Assembly: GCF_000518805.1 (NCBI RefSeq)
Contig: NZ_JAEH01000006.1
Coordinates: forward strand, 107,341 to 171,340
DNA length: 64,000 bases
Source of the DNA: Shewanella waksmanii ATCC BAA-643
GTDB taxonomy: Bacteria > Pseudomonadota > Gammaproteobacteria > Enterobacterales > Shewanellaceae
Direction: 5' to 3'
Below the pieces are notes generated by a model. The model made no database searches. It saw only the letters and a list, made by a program, of their open reading frames with translations, and was not told the DNA's origin. This document shows positions 9,901 to 17,864 of this stretch, in pieces; the first letter of the stretch is position 1; every line of letters begins with the position of its first letter. A program made the position numbers and the translations under genes.

Positions 9901-10656
9901 CAGTCAATGATGGCACTGCGTGAACAAGGGCGTATTTTTGGCGTGGATTTGACGGCATTTTATGATGTGCTCGCCGATATCGACCGCCGTATCGCCTCGC
10001 AAAGTGCCCGAATTACTCGTGAGGTCGGTGAAGAGCTATTCCTTGATGGTGTGTCAGAATCAGCGGTGAAAATTCGCTCGCGGATCAGCGAACTGGAGTT
10101 CTGGCCAGAGTTAGAAGAGTTTGTAAAAGCCTTTAAACAGTGGAAGGCCGATGGTTTTAATGAGTTACCCAATGAGCACTACACCAGCAGTATGCGCCGA
10201 GCGTTAGATATTATTGGCCGCGCAGCGCTAACCGGCGGAATTGCAAAACTGTTAGAAATTGAATTGCGCCTTAAAGAGGGCAATAGCGATCTGGTTATCC
10301 GCACTGACCGTCAGTTGAATGAATCATCCAGTCACGGTATGGCTTACCTGATTTTATGTAAGTTCCTATTGGCATTTACCCGTTTATTGCGCGGTCCTGC
10401 CGCGGTGACTATCCACTGGCCTATTGATGAGCTTGGAACCTTGCACCACGGTAATGTGAAAAAGATTTTTGATGCTTGTGAGAACAATAACATCAGTGTT
10501 TTGGGGGCATTCCCTAATCCAGAGTCTGAGGTGCTGAACTTGTTTGCCAATCGCTACATCATCAATAAACAAACCAAAAAGCTACAAGTGGTGAAACCGC
10601 AGATGAACCCTATAGCCGATAAACTCAATCAACGTGTGGCTAAGGAGGCGGTGTAA
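6982..10656 (+). CDS. SMC-like coiled-coil ATPase, DUF3584 type (MukB/MksB/JetC-like)
   Basis: A 1224-residue condensin-type ATPase. The N-terminal head has a Walker A motif GTNASGKT (residues 30-37) inside a strand-loop typical of MukB/MksB/JetC proteins. Residues about 250-540 and 600-870 are long charged coiled coils, interrupted near 530-600 by a globular hinge-like segment (around EVPEWEGSIGKVISPELLHR). The C-terminal head has a signature-like NESSSHGMAYLILCKFL (near 1113) and Walker B TIHWPIDELG (D near 1149). Length and motifs fit DUF3584. An upstream GTG-type extension to 6943 is possible, but ATG at 6982 has AAGGA six bases before it. The stop overlaps the next ATG (TAATG). With its E- and F-like partners it probably forms a loop-extruding complex acting on chromosomal or foreign DNA; which one is unknown. 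Confidence 0.85.
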   Translation: MPSLNRIVLINTHLPGVVELLLDGHTNICGTNASGKTTLQRLVPVFYGEYPSRVVPSTRDSFERWYLPHDSSFIIYEYKRDDGQLNQAVLASAGEGKGVNYRFIAKAFELDDYIKTQQGETVICHTMAELGRKMKSAGVSVTNLLNTREFRAIIQNDRTLLSTGSNRTELRNYARQFSLCESQHSLRHIEKLAKAVHSKEGKMETIKSMIAAILEEDGVNPPASRLNPQRVEAWIRESQLIQGFEQIRPEFEKLEQEFNQLLSVEQRLGGLKRGYVRDETQEVVRQEEHQQQSKSLGQQLRQLDEEWKEQRDELNLDLSAAKGDVAKIEFELDAIEDQHGAFLDADIEQAKLDLDQLPNWRGSLENLSERHKLQTEKHQDIEAAYNARRSKIGESLNRELEQLDKEQDKHREARDKQRDVARAELEALETQWRDKRQQGEKQFSEQAYGLKLKVAELNMQVANVTYTEEEKLNLAVFDERISLADEHQEACNNDVDRISSDERKLKAKRDQANEALRLAGVRVIERQSALDEINHMLFPQSHTLLEYLRKEVPEWEGSIGKVISPELLHRSDLHPSVSSDAASTLFGLNIDLKSIDIPEYAHSEQALRQRLAQADEALVSAKNLKAEAEDNLVNINGELDKVNRSLTVARTAHKNSRDDLRRLFDEKRSEQQRINEALSARKAAAKQGLIRLESDTKQLEHQHQHWLDEQQEQALEARMEKKAYWQEVIGALEAQLAQVKQNISQRRTDAKAEQKACEQWYKNELKSRGVDEEKIVKLKQDIKQLEQNIAKAEQRRSEVLRFDDWYQHTWLVRKPKLQSELSTVKIATSELEQQLAQRAAEIKQRRTELDTARKASDAVQVEASENLTKLRSVMRKLAELKLPANNDQPQGGLTERLRQGEELLLSRDQLLTAVKQYVEHFDSVIASKSGSSLSETWERAREESSSVNDKGIRLLDYRKLVPQLEQLLNVMVPQSMMALREQGRIFGVDLTAFYDVLADIDRRIASQSARITREVGEELFLDGVSESAVKIRSRISELEFWPELEEFVKAFKQWKADGFNELPNEHYTSSMRRALDIIGRAALTGGIAKLLEIELRLKEGNSDLVIRTDRQLNESSSHGMAYLILCKFLLAFTRLLRGPAAVTIHWPIDELGTLHHGNVKKIFDACENNNISVLGAFPNPESEVLNLFANRYIINKQTKKLQVVKPQMNPIADKLNQRVAKEAV

Positions 10657-11309
10657 TGACTGCAATGACAGAGACTGTGCTAGTTGGCCAAGGTGCGCTG
10701 ATTGAAGCCCTATTACGGGGTGAGTTTATTTGTAAAACCACCAATGAAGATGGTTGGCGTGCACTTAAAAGTGCCAGTACCCGAGAACATATTGAACAAT
10801 ACCTCAATCAAATCAATCGCACCTTAGCGCAAGCCGGTGAGGGCGAAGTGTTTTTCTGTGGCTATCTGCAGCTCGGTGAGCGCGAACGTAAAGTGATATC
10901 ACAGCAGTTTCGCGATATTTGCAATGCGTTAACCCCGCTGGTGGAGTGGTTAGTCTTAGTGCAAGAGGCAAATGGCCAAGATGCCCCGCTAAGTGAAGGG
11001 GCAGCAATACGATTAACCGAGCTACAAAGCCGTATCGAAGATACACCAGCGTTCAAAGAGCAACTGGCTAAAATAAGCCACTATCGTTTATTTGGTTCAA
11101 CCAGTAGCCAAGTTGATGCGCAAATAAAATTAGTGTTTAAGCGCTTGGTTGAACTGGGTTACTTGTTGCGCCCTAATCAGGAAAAACAGATCTACATTGC
11201 CACGGGTAAGCTTGATTACCTTTATGAAGTGATTCGCTTTATTGATGAGACTGAAGGGTTAAGCCTAGAGCTGCAAGCGGAAACGGCGACCCAAAGGGAG
11301 CTGATGTAG
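10656..11309 (+). CDS. MukE/MksE-like condensin accessory subunit
   Basis: A 217-residue acidic protein, translationally coupled to the ATPase gene: its ATG overlaps the upstream stop by one base and an ideal AAGGAGG lies at 10642-10648. The size, the helical content and the C-terminal winged-helix-like part (LFKRL-type VFKRLVELGYLLRPNQEKQIYIATGKLDYL) fit MukE/MksE/JetB proteins, which bind the kleisin and DNA. Assignment rests on position between an SMC-like ATPase and a kleisin-like gene plus the winged-helix look; primary sequence similarity in this family is weak. Confidence 0.7.
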   Translation: MTAMTETVLVGQGALIEALLRGEFICKTTNEDGWRALKSASTREHIEQYLNQINRTLAQAGEGEVFFCGYLQLGERERKVISQQFRDICNALTPLVEWLVLVQEANGQDAPLSEGAAIRLTELQSRIEDTPAFKEQLAKISHYRLFGSTSSQVDAQIKLVFKRLVELGYLLRPNQEKQIYIATGKLDYLYEVIRFIDETEGLSLELQAETATQRELM

Positions 11310-11310
11310 C

Positions 11311-12531
11311 ATGGGAAACAACTTACATCAGGCGGGGGTAAAGCTGCTAAAGCAGCTAGGCCGTCATGCTGAGTTGGTGATGGATGTCTATTTGGCCGGC
11401 TCTATCGCAGAAAACAACGACAACGCTGCAATCGTAGATAAGCTACGTAAAGCGGATATCTTGTATCGCCCAGAAGCCGAGCAGGAGCTTAGGCTCAAAC
11501 GCTCGGTACGGGCCTTATTGGAAGAGGCGCTAAAAGATGAGCGTAATCGTCAAATTGACGCTAACGTGGGCTCATCAATGGCGACCATTAAAACACTGGC
11601 AGATCATTATAAAGAAGCGCGCCATGCGGTTGACTATGCGGCTTCAGAGGCTTATTTAGCGGATCTGAGCGAACACGTCTACGCCTTTGCTGAAGGACTG
11701 CGTTATTCCATCCGTGTGCTTTGGAGTCGTATTAATAACGAATTTGGTTATGTGGGCACGATTAATGCCAAGATTCGAGAAAATGAATTGGCCCAAAGCC
11801 AAGTGACAGAGCTGCTTAATGGCTTAGAGATGGTGCAGTTTGATGAACTCGCAAATATTGCCGGTGATATCAGAGAACTGCGTAAGCTGTTAGTGACGCG
11901 TTTGCAAGAAACCTTGAGTGATTGTACCCAGGAGTTGAGCGTGGTTCAGGGCCGTTTACTGGAACTGCTTGGCCGATTCCGTCAAATCCAAGGCCGTACC
12001 CGGCTACTTAAGGGCTGGCTGTTGTATACCGACCAGCATCCAGACTATAACCCCGACAATCATGTTGGCCATAAGCAGGTACCGAATCTGTTTAATCAAG
12101 CTGACGCCTTGATTGCACCGGCATCGGTTGATGTGTTCAATACGGGTCATGAGAATGAGCTGTTGCAACTGGTGACTCAAATCAAGTCGATTGCCCGTCA
12201 TCAGGTTGCGACTCCGACGCGCGAGCATGATGTGAGCATGTCTTTAGCGGCAGCCGAAGACTTTGATATACCAGACAACCCGCTCAAGCTGGCTGTCGAT
12301 GAGTATTTTTGTGCCGTCATTGATAGTGGTATGAGGCAATCAGCATTACAGTATCATCAACAGCAGGGATTAGAGTGGGACACTGAAAGTTGGCTTTATC
12401 AGGTGATTTGCGGCTTCGAGGGTTTGCCTGAAGAGCATCGCCAGTACTTTGAGCTAGAACCCATAGGTGAGCCTCATCCTCGTTTTAATGGTAATTTTAT
12501 TATTAAAGATGTTGAGTTGTGGCTCGCTTAA
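11311..12531 (+). CDS. MukF/MksF-like kleisin subunit
   Basis: A 406-residue, mostly helical protein beginning one base after the stop of the E-like gene, with AAGGGAG upstream. The N-terminal part and middle are long amphipathic helices (for example residues 60-210). The C-terminus ends in a compact segment (VICGFEGLPEEHRQYFELEPIG to the final IIKDVELWLA) that looks like a winged helix capping an ATPase head. This is the architecture of bacterial kleisins of the MukF/MksF/JetA group. It is the last gene of the operon; no TOPRIM nuclease (JetD/MksG) follows, because the next gene is a transporter behind a 478-base gap. Some databases may name such proteins differently; the kleisin role is inferred. 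Confidence 0.68.
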   Translation: MGNNLHQAGVKLLKQLGRHAELVMDVYLAGSIAENNDNAAIVDKLRKADILYRPEAEQELRLKRSVRALLEEALKDERNRQIDANVGSSMATIKTLADHYKEARHAVDYAASEAYLADLSEHVYAFAEGLRYSIRVLWSRINNEFGYVGTINAKIRENELAQSQVTELLNGLEMVQFDELANIAGDIRELRKLLVTRLQETLSDCTQELSVVQGRLLELLGRFRQIQGRTRLLKGWLLYTDQHPDYNPDNHVGHKQVPNLFNQADALIAPASVDVFNTGHENELLQLVTQIKSIARHQVATPTREHDVSMSLAAAEDFDIPDNPLKLAVDEYFCAVIDSGMRQSALQYHQQQGLEWDTESWLYQVICGFEGLPEEHRQYFELEPIGEPHPRFNGNFIIKDVELWLA

Positions 12532-13009
12532 CCTAAGTGGTATTGCTATGAGCATCTAGTGATATACAGTATGCTGGCGTTGCCTGCTGTTTTGCGGGTC
12601 TGTTTTGAAGTTTTTAGCCAAGATCTTGATTTTGATTGGTACTTATATCTATCGTTATTTAAGCAAATAAGCCCTCATTGTTAACGGGGGTTTAAGTTTG
12701 TAAAAGTTACCTGCGCTGCTTTTTGCTACCCTAAGGATTAATTTCATTACTTACTGGCACTTAGTGCTTGTTTTTTCGTATGTTTCTATCTTGTTGCTTT
12801 TAACAATTAGGTAATTGGGTTTGAAATTAGTGCCAGCATGATTCACTATCTTTTGTGAGTAACGCGTTTTAAGGCTTTCCTCCTTGGGGGAAGGACGGTC
12901 AATAGATTTTAATTTATTGATTTATTTATAATAAAAATACTTTTAAATCCTTAGGCGTCGACAAATAGATAAATGTACGTGTTGAATCGTGCAAATAAAA
13001 GGCAAGCAT
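12532..13009. other. Intergenic region before the SDF symporter gene
   Basis: 478 bases without a supported gene. There is a small GC-rich hairpin at 12877-12893 (TTCCTCC, loop TTG, GGGGGAA, one G-T pair) without a T run, followed by a very AT-rich tract (12900-12950). The symporter promoter is probably in the AT-rich part. AAAGG at 12998-13002 is its ribosome-binding site. No terminator was seen directly after the kleisin gene. Confidence 0.45.
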
Positions 13010-14269
13010 ATGACTAAATCTCTTTCGACCCGGATTTTTATTGGTCTATTTTCCGGACTTATCCTCGGTAGCTTCATTCAGTATTTTCTGCCTCAGGTAG
13101 GGTTCCTTTCAGGCACAGTCGTGGATCTGGCCAGCGGTGTTGGCACCATGTTCGTCAACATGATTATGATGTTGGTAGTGCCATTGGTATTTGTCAGCAT
13201 TGTCTGCGGTGTCTTGGAGTTACAAGACCTAAGAAGTTTCGGCCGTCTCGGTGGCAAAACATTTGGTTTCTACATCATTAATACTGTTGTGGCGATTTTT
13301 GCTGCGCTTTGTGTGGCGTTGCTGCTGTCTCCCGGGCGTGGAGTTGATATGTCTGGCGGCAGTGGGGTGGAGATTACTGCAACAGAGTTACCCAATTTAG
13401 TCCAGCTTATTGTGGGTATTGTACCAAGCAACCCGATTGCCGCGTTTAGTTCAGGCAATATGTTGCAGGTGATCTTTATGGCATTGCTTGTGGGCGGTGT
13501 CGTTAAATCAATGAGTCAGTCTGTGCCGTTGTTGGTCCAAGGGTTCCAAGAGGGCAACAAGGTAATGATGAAGCTGATTAGTGTGGTGATGCAACTGGCA
13601 CCTATTGGTGTGTTTGCGTTGATGTTGAAGCTTGGTGCAACACTTGAAGCAGCATTATTTTTCAGTGTACTGGAATACCTAGTACTAATTTTAGGCTTGT
13701 TGTTATTGTGGATTTTTGTGGTCTACCCATTTGCAGTGAGCTTGTTTACACCGGTTTCTGCTAAGGCGTTTCGTGCTAAAACCCGCGAGCAGATCTTATT
13801 TTCATTATCTACCGCAAGCTCTAACGCGACGATTCCAGTCACCATGCGAACCCTAACCGAAAAACTTGGTGTAAAACGCGCCGTGGCCGGGTTTGGTGTG
13901 CCACTGGGTGCCACTATGAATATGGGCGGCGTATCGATTTATATCACCATTGCTATTTTCTTTGTCGCCAATTCATTTGGTGCGCCAATATCGATGGACC
14001 AACTGCCAGCATTGCTATTTAGTATTTTCTTATTGTCAGTCGGTGCGGGCGGTGTGCCCGGCGGCGGCATGGTGATGATTGGAGTGCTTATCCACCAGAT
14101 GGGCTTACCTGTTGAAGCGTTCGTGATTGTTGCGGCACTTGATAGATTGATTGATATGGTACTGACTTCTTGTAATGTGGTAGGTGATACAGCCGTATTG
14201 ACCATCGTCGATGCGACTGAGAAAGCCCATGATGCTGAAGAAGCGCAAACGCTACAAAGTAACGCTTAG
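13010..14269 (+). CDS. SDF-family (DAACS) sodium:dicarboxylate/amino acid symporter
   Basis: A 419-residue inner-membrane secondary transporter with about eight membrane helices plus two hairpin loops. Family marks are the serine-rich SSNATIPVT of hairpin 1, PLGATMNMGG of helix 7, GVPGGG of hairpin 2 and the helix 8 segment DRLIDMVLTSCNVVGD. Two binding-site positions differ from glutamate/aspartate carriers. The usual NMDG is NMGG (residues 304-307), and the position of the arginine that holds the substrate side-chain carboxylate (DMGRT in GltPh) is leucine (L385). This predicts a neutral or unusual substrate rather than aspartate or a C4 acid. ATG at 13010 with AAAGG is preferred over GTG at 12989. 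It is convergent with the two-component operon, sharing a bidirectional terminator. Confidence 0.88.
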   Translation: MTKSLSTRIFIGLFSGLILGSFIQYFLPQVGFLSGTVVDLASGVGTMFVNMIMMLVVPLVFVSIVCGVLELQDLRSFGRLGGKTFGFYIINTVVAIFAALCVALLLSPGRGVDMSGGSGVEITATELPNLVQLIVGIVPSNPIAAFSSGNMLQVIFMALLVGGVVKSMSQSVPLLVQGFQEGNKVMMKLISVVMQLAPIGVFALMLKLGATLEAALFFSVLEYLVLILGLLLLWIFVVYPFAVSLFTPVSAKAFRAKTREQILFSLSTASSNATIPVTMRTLTEKLGVKRAVAGFGVPLGATMNMGGVSIYITIAIFFVANSFGAPISMDQLPALLFSIFLLSVGAGGVPGGGMVMIGVLIHQMGLPVEAFVIVAALDRLIDMVLTSCNVVGDTAVLTIVDATEKAHDAEEAQTLQSNA

Positions 14270-14292
14270 GGTTAGAAGAGATGGTTAAGCTA

Positions 14293-14324
14293 AAAAGCCG
14301 AAGCATATTGCTTCGGCTTTTTTG
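14293..14324. terminator. Bidirectional terminator between symporter and response regulator genes
   Basis: A perfect 12-bp stem AAAAGCCGAAGC (14293-14304) / GCTTCGGCTTTT (14310-14321) with a 5-base loop. It has T runs on both strands and lies between two convergent genes. Confidence 0.88.
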
Positions 14325-14339
14325 TATGTTGAGCTCGGA

Positions 14340-15716
14340 CTAGCCCTTTAAGCGCCGGCTGAGTGCACTTTGGCTGATACCGAGCATTTGCGCTGCGGCA
14401 GTTTGGTTATTAGCAGTGCGACTCATGGCTTCGTCGATCAATGCTTGGCTCATTTCAGCCAAAGTCGGCAATGCTTTGGGGAACACCATTGCCGTTTGTG
14501 GTTGGCTATCTAAAGTGCGGTGTTCGTTTATTGCCTCCATGAATGGGCTGATATTGAGCTGTACACCATCGCTACGGCTGACGGCATCAAATACCATTCC
14601 TTTTAATTCGTGGAGATTACCCGGAAAGCGATACTCGCTAAGCTGCGCGGCTAGATCCCGCGGTTGTTGTGGCGGTGGTAATTCCATTTCTTGTGCGGCG
14701 AGTTCAATAAAGTGATTGATGAGCATCGACAAGTCTAAATTGCGCTGGGATAGCGGTGGTAGATGGATTTTGTGGGCTCTTAATCGATACAGTAGGTCGC
14801 TGCGAAAGCTGCCTTGCTGATTGAGCTTAAGTAGGTCATCTTGAGTAGAGGCCACAATGCGGCAATTCACCGGATAAGGGCGCTCACTGCCAACGGGATA
14901 ATATTGTCGGCTTTCTATCACATCGAGCAATTTGAGTTGGCTGGCAATTGACAGTGCGCCCACTTCATTGAGATACAAGGTGCCACCATTAACATGATGC
15001 AGCACGCCGGCTTGTGCGGTGACTTGGCCATCATCATGGTGTTTTAACTGGCCGAACAGTTTCAGCTCAAACGATTCATCACTAATACCCGCTAGGTTGA
15101 GGCTGATAAAAGGCGCGTCAGCACAGCATAGCTGATGGCTCGATTTAGCAAATTCACTCTTACCTGTGCCACTTTCGCCAGAAATTAGCAGCGGTTCTGG
15201 GCTATGGGCGATGGCTTCAAGGTAACGAAACTGGTCCAGCAGTTGTGGCTCGCAAGTGAGAATATTATTGAAGGCCTGAGGTTGTTCGAGCGTACGGCTT
15301 AAAAAGTGCTCTTTGATTTTAAGGTAGTTGCGCTCTAACCCAACCACCTCTAGCGCGCGCCTGACCGTACGGGCTAAATCTTCAACGGCATCGGTTTTAA
15401 TAAAATAATCATAGGCGCCATTTTTAATGCACCTAACAGCAGTGTCGACCTCATTAACGCCGGTGACAATGATCACTCGGGTGTTAGGGTGCTCGCTGCG
15501 TATCATTGCCAGTAGCTCTTCCCCCGAATGAAACGGCATAGTCAGATCAAGCAATACTAGCGCATAGTCGGCCACATTAAGGCGGTTGGCCACTTGACGG
15601 CTATCAACACAGGTATCGATTTGTGCTTCGGGTACAAGGCGGTTAAGGGTGTTGGCTAAGGTGCGTAACCAAGCTGCTTCATCATCAACCAAAAGAATAT
15701 TGCGGGCTAATTTCAT
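14340..15716 (-). CDS. NtrC-like response regulator with degenerate AAA+ domain
   Basis: A 458-residue protein with three domains in order. A receiver (residues 1-120) has the acidic pair in LLVDDEAAW, the phospho-acceptor in LVLLDLTMPF and the lysine in FIKTDA. An AAA+ domain (about 150-385) has Walker A GESGTGKS and RSDLLYRL. A Fis-type helix-turn-helix is at the end (NNQTAAAQMLGISQSALSRRL). The layout is that of DctD/NtrC activators of sigma-54 RNA polymerase, but the GAFTGA loop that touches sigma-54 is absent (the region reads LFGQLKHHDDGQ) and Walker B is LYLNEVG with N for D. It may therefore act without remodelling sigma-54. Its ATG immediately follows the kinase TAG, so the two are coupled. 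The likely target is the divergent fccA region. Confidence 0.9.
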   Translation of the reverse strand: MKLARNILLVDDEAAWLRTLANTLNRLVPEAQIDTCVDSRQVANRLNVADYALVLLDLTMPFHSGEELLAMIRSEHPNTRVIIVTGVNEVDTAVRCIKNGAYDYFIKTDAVEDLARTVRRALEVVGLERNYLKIKEHFLSRTLEQPQAFNNILTCEPQLLDQFRYLEAIAHSPEPLLISGESGTGKSEFAKSSHQLCCADAPFISLNLAGISDESFELKLFGQLKHHDDGQVTAQAGVLHHVNGGTLYLNEVGALSIASQLKLLDVIESRQYYPVGSERPYPVNCRIVASTQDDLLKLNQQGSFRSDLLYRLRAHKIHLPPLSQRNLDLSMLINHFIELAAQEMELPPPQQPRDLAAQLSEYRFPGNLHELKGMVFDAVSRSDGVQLNISPFMEAINEHRTLDSQPQTAMVFPKALPTLAEMSQALIDEAMSRTANNQTAAAQMLGISQSALSRRLKG

Positions 15717-17693
15717 CTAGTTGCTCTCTTCTTTAGCCAAAGGCAGCCGTACTTTTATACAGGTACCTTGTTTGAGTTTAGAGGTCATCTGTAGTTCGCC
15801 GTTATAGGCTTTGACGATACGGCTGCAAACAGACAAACCTAAGCCACTGCCGCCGACGGAACGACGGGTAGTGAAAAAGGGTTCAGTGACCCGTGCCAGT
15901 GTCGAGCGATTCATACCGCAACCATTGTCAGTAATACTGATTATGGCTTGTTCATCGGCAATGATGCGGGTTTCGATGACAATATGACCTTTACCGGATT
16001 CACACGCATGACAGGCATTCTGGATAAGATTGATCACTACCTGTTGTAATTGCTGGGCGTCGCCGTAAACCCAAGCAGCAGGTTGACTCAGTTGGATGCT
16101 CACTTGAAAGGTTTTTATCTGATTCGCGGTTAGGCGCAATGAGACATTGACCACTTCATTGAGCGAAACCCGTTCTTGTTCGCTCGATAGCGTCGGTAGT
16201 GCGTAGCGTTTAAGGTCGCTGACAATACGGCTAATTCTTTGCGCCCCTTCTTCGATCGTGTTGCAACTGTGGCTCGCCTCTGCCAACGCTTGCTCTGGAG
16301 GCAGACCGGTAATCAACCAAAAGGGGTTCTGTTTTTGATAGCTATCAAAGGCGGGCTGACAGTCAGCCATTGCTTGCTGTAGCTGAGATATTGAGTGCAC
16401 AATTAGGCCGGTTGGGTTATTGATCTCATGGGCGATCCCCGCTGACAGCTCACCCAAAGAAGCTAAGCGGCTGGCTTCATCGTTGGCTTGGCGTAACTGA
16501 TGAGCCTCGGTGGTATCTTCAAGCAAGATAACCACTTGATTGTCGGCGATGGGGTGGACTTGTAGCTGCCAAAACTGCTGTAAGTAGGCCATCTCTTCAA
16601 TTTGTGAGCTTTGCTTAGCCAATACCTGTGTAACCAAGGCTTGGAGTTCAAGCGGGCGGCCATCTTCATGGTGAAACTCAGCACTACTCAGTAGTTCAAT
16701 ATTATTGTCATTACTCCACAGCTTTTGCATGTCATGACTATAGATAGTTACACCATTGGGGATACCGTCGAGCACTGATTGAAACTGTTTAGATAAGCTG
16801 ACTAGTTGCCGCTGAATATCAAGGCGTTGGGCCAGTTCTGTTTTAAGTGCGCGCTTTTGTTTGCGTAGGCTAATACTGACAAACCCAGTAAAAATCATGC
16901 CGATTGCGGAGATAATGCTCACTACGATAGCCAGCGCAAAGGTGCGTTTTTGGGTGGAAGTGAGATCCACTTTCTCACGCCCAGTCCCAAACCATTTATT
17001 GACTAAGGCGTCATACTCGCCAGACAATTTTAGTTGTCTGAGTGCATCATTGATCTCAGTCATGAGTGCGCTGCGTTGGTTGTTGGCGACAAAGTTAAAC
17101 GCACCATAAATCAGCGCGTCACTGCCGCTGCGAATGGCGGGGTAAAGCGGAAGCAGCCGCCGAGCCACAAAACTTTCAGCTAACACCACATCGACTTTGC
17201 CTTGGGTCATAAGTTGAAAGCCTGTTTCATACAAATCGACATCAACCCGTTCAAATTCTTGTGGGTAACCCGATAGGTAAACATCGACAAAAGCGCCTTT
17301 TTTAATCGCGACGCGTTTGCCGATAAGGTCTTGCCAATCATTTATATAGCCTTTGCCGTGCAAGGTATAAGCTTTAGCATGGGTGGCATAGATGGGATCG
17401 GACTGACTCAACTGCCGACCTAAGTTTACTGGGCTAACAACGGCTATGACATCGATGTCACTATCGGGGTTGTGGACATCGCTGACTAACTCTTGAAAGC
17501 TCTTGCGTCTGACGATGATACGGCGGTTAGTCAGCTGACCAATGCGGTCCATGAGTTCAATGTTAAACCCTTGGTCGACGCCGTTATTGCGCCACTCAAG
17601 TGGTGCAGTTTTTGAGTGAACGCCAAAGGTGATGCTTTGTTCAGCGTAACTGTTAAAGCACAGCAGCGCTAATGCCAATAATAAATATCTCAT
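15717..17693 (-). CDS. Sensor histidine kinase with periplasmic solute-binding (SBP_bac_3) sensor domain
   Basis: 658 residues: a signal peptide (1-17), a periplasmic solute-binding domain of the type found in amino-acid and organic-acid ABC systems (about 20-240, starting TFGVHSKTAPLEW), and a membrane helix at about 252-275. A PAS-like segment (about 300-400) follows, then an H-box (LGELSAGIAHEINNPTG) and a catalytic domain with N-box NLIQNACHAC, DNGCGM and GGSGLGLSV. It should sense a small periplasmic ligand and phosphorylate the coupled NtrC-like regulator. Architecture resembles BvgS-type sensors joined to a DctB/NtrB-like kinase core. Divergent from fccA across a 416-bp control region. 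The ligand is not identifiable; a carboxylate or amino acid is a guess from the domain family. Confidence 0.92.
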   Translation of the reverse strand: MRYLLLALALLCFNSYAEQSITFGVHSKTAPLEWRNNGVDQGFNIELMDRIGQLTNRRIIVRRKSFQELVSDVHNPDSDIDVIAVVSPVNLGRQLSQSDPIYATHAKAYTLHGKGYINDWQDLIGKRVAIKKGAFVDVYLSGYPQEFERVDVDLYETGFQLMTQGKVDVVLAESFVARRLLPLYPAIRSGSDALIYGAFNFVANNQRSALMTEINDALRQLKLSGEYDALVNKWFGTGREKVDLTSTQKRTFALAIVVSIISAIGMIFTGFVSISLRKQKRALKTELAQRLDIQRQLVSLSKQFQSVLDGIPNGVTIYSHDMQKLWSNDNNIELLSSAEFHHEDGRPLELQALVTQVLAKQSSQIEEMAYLQQFWQLQVHPIADNQVVILLEDTTEAHQLRQANDEASRLASLGELSAGIAHEINNPTGLIVHSISQLQQAMADCQPAFDSYQKQNPFWLITGLPPEQALAEASHSCNTIEEGAQRISRIVSDLKRYALPTLSSEQERVSLNEVVNVSLRLTANQIKTFQVSIQLSQPAAWVYGDAQQLQQVVINLIQNACHACESGKGHIVIETRIIADEQAIISITDNGCGMNRSTLARVTEPFFTTRRSVGGSGLGLSVCSRIVKAYNGELQMTSKLKQGTCIKVRLPLAKEESN

Positions 17694-17842
17694 GGGGACA
17701 TCTTAGCAGTCGCAACATAGTGAAACTGTGCGCAGCGGCGTTTTTTGTTAACCAAGGGTGATAATTACTTGTTCAGTTATTTATTTTTTGGATAACTTCT
17801 GTCGCCGCAGCCAATGGTGATGGTTTGCAAGAGTATAGACAT

Positions 17843-17858
17843 TGTGATCGCTTTCAAC
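17843..17858. promoter_or_regulatory. Candidate CRP-like site in the kinase-fccA divergent region
   Basis: TGTGATCGCTTTCAAC fits the CRP consensus TGTGA-N6-TCACA at 8 of 10 half-site positions. In Shewanella, CRP is known to control fumarate reductase and other anaerobic respiration genes. The site is 150 bases from the kinase start and 252 from the fccA start. Binding is inferred. Apart from this and the palindromes beside it, the 416-base region shows no gene. Confidence 0.5.
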
Positions 17859-17864
17859 CGTCAT

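Noticed and set aside
12532..13009. A JetD/MksG-like nuclease gene expected after a Wadjet-type trio
   Set aside because: No frame of suitable length exists here or before the trio; the next gene is a membrane transporter.
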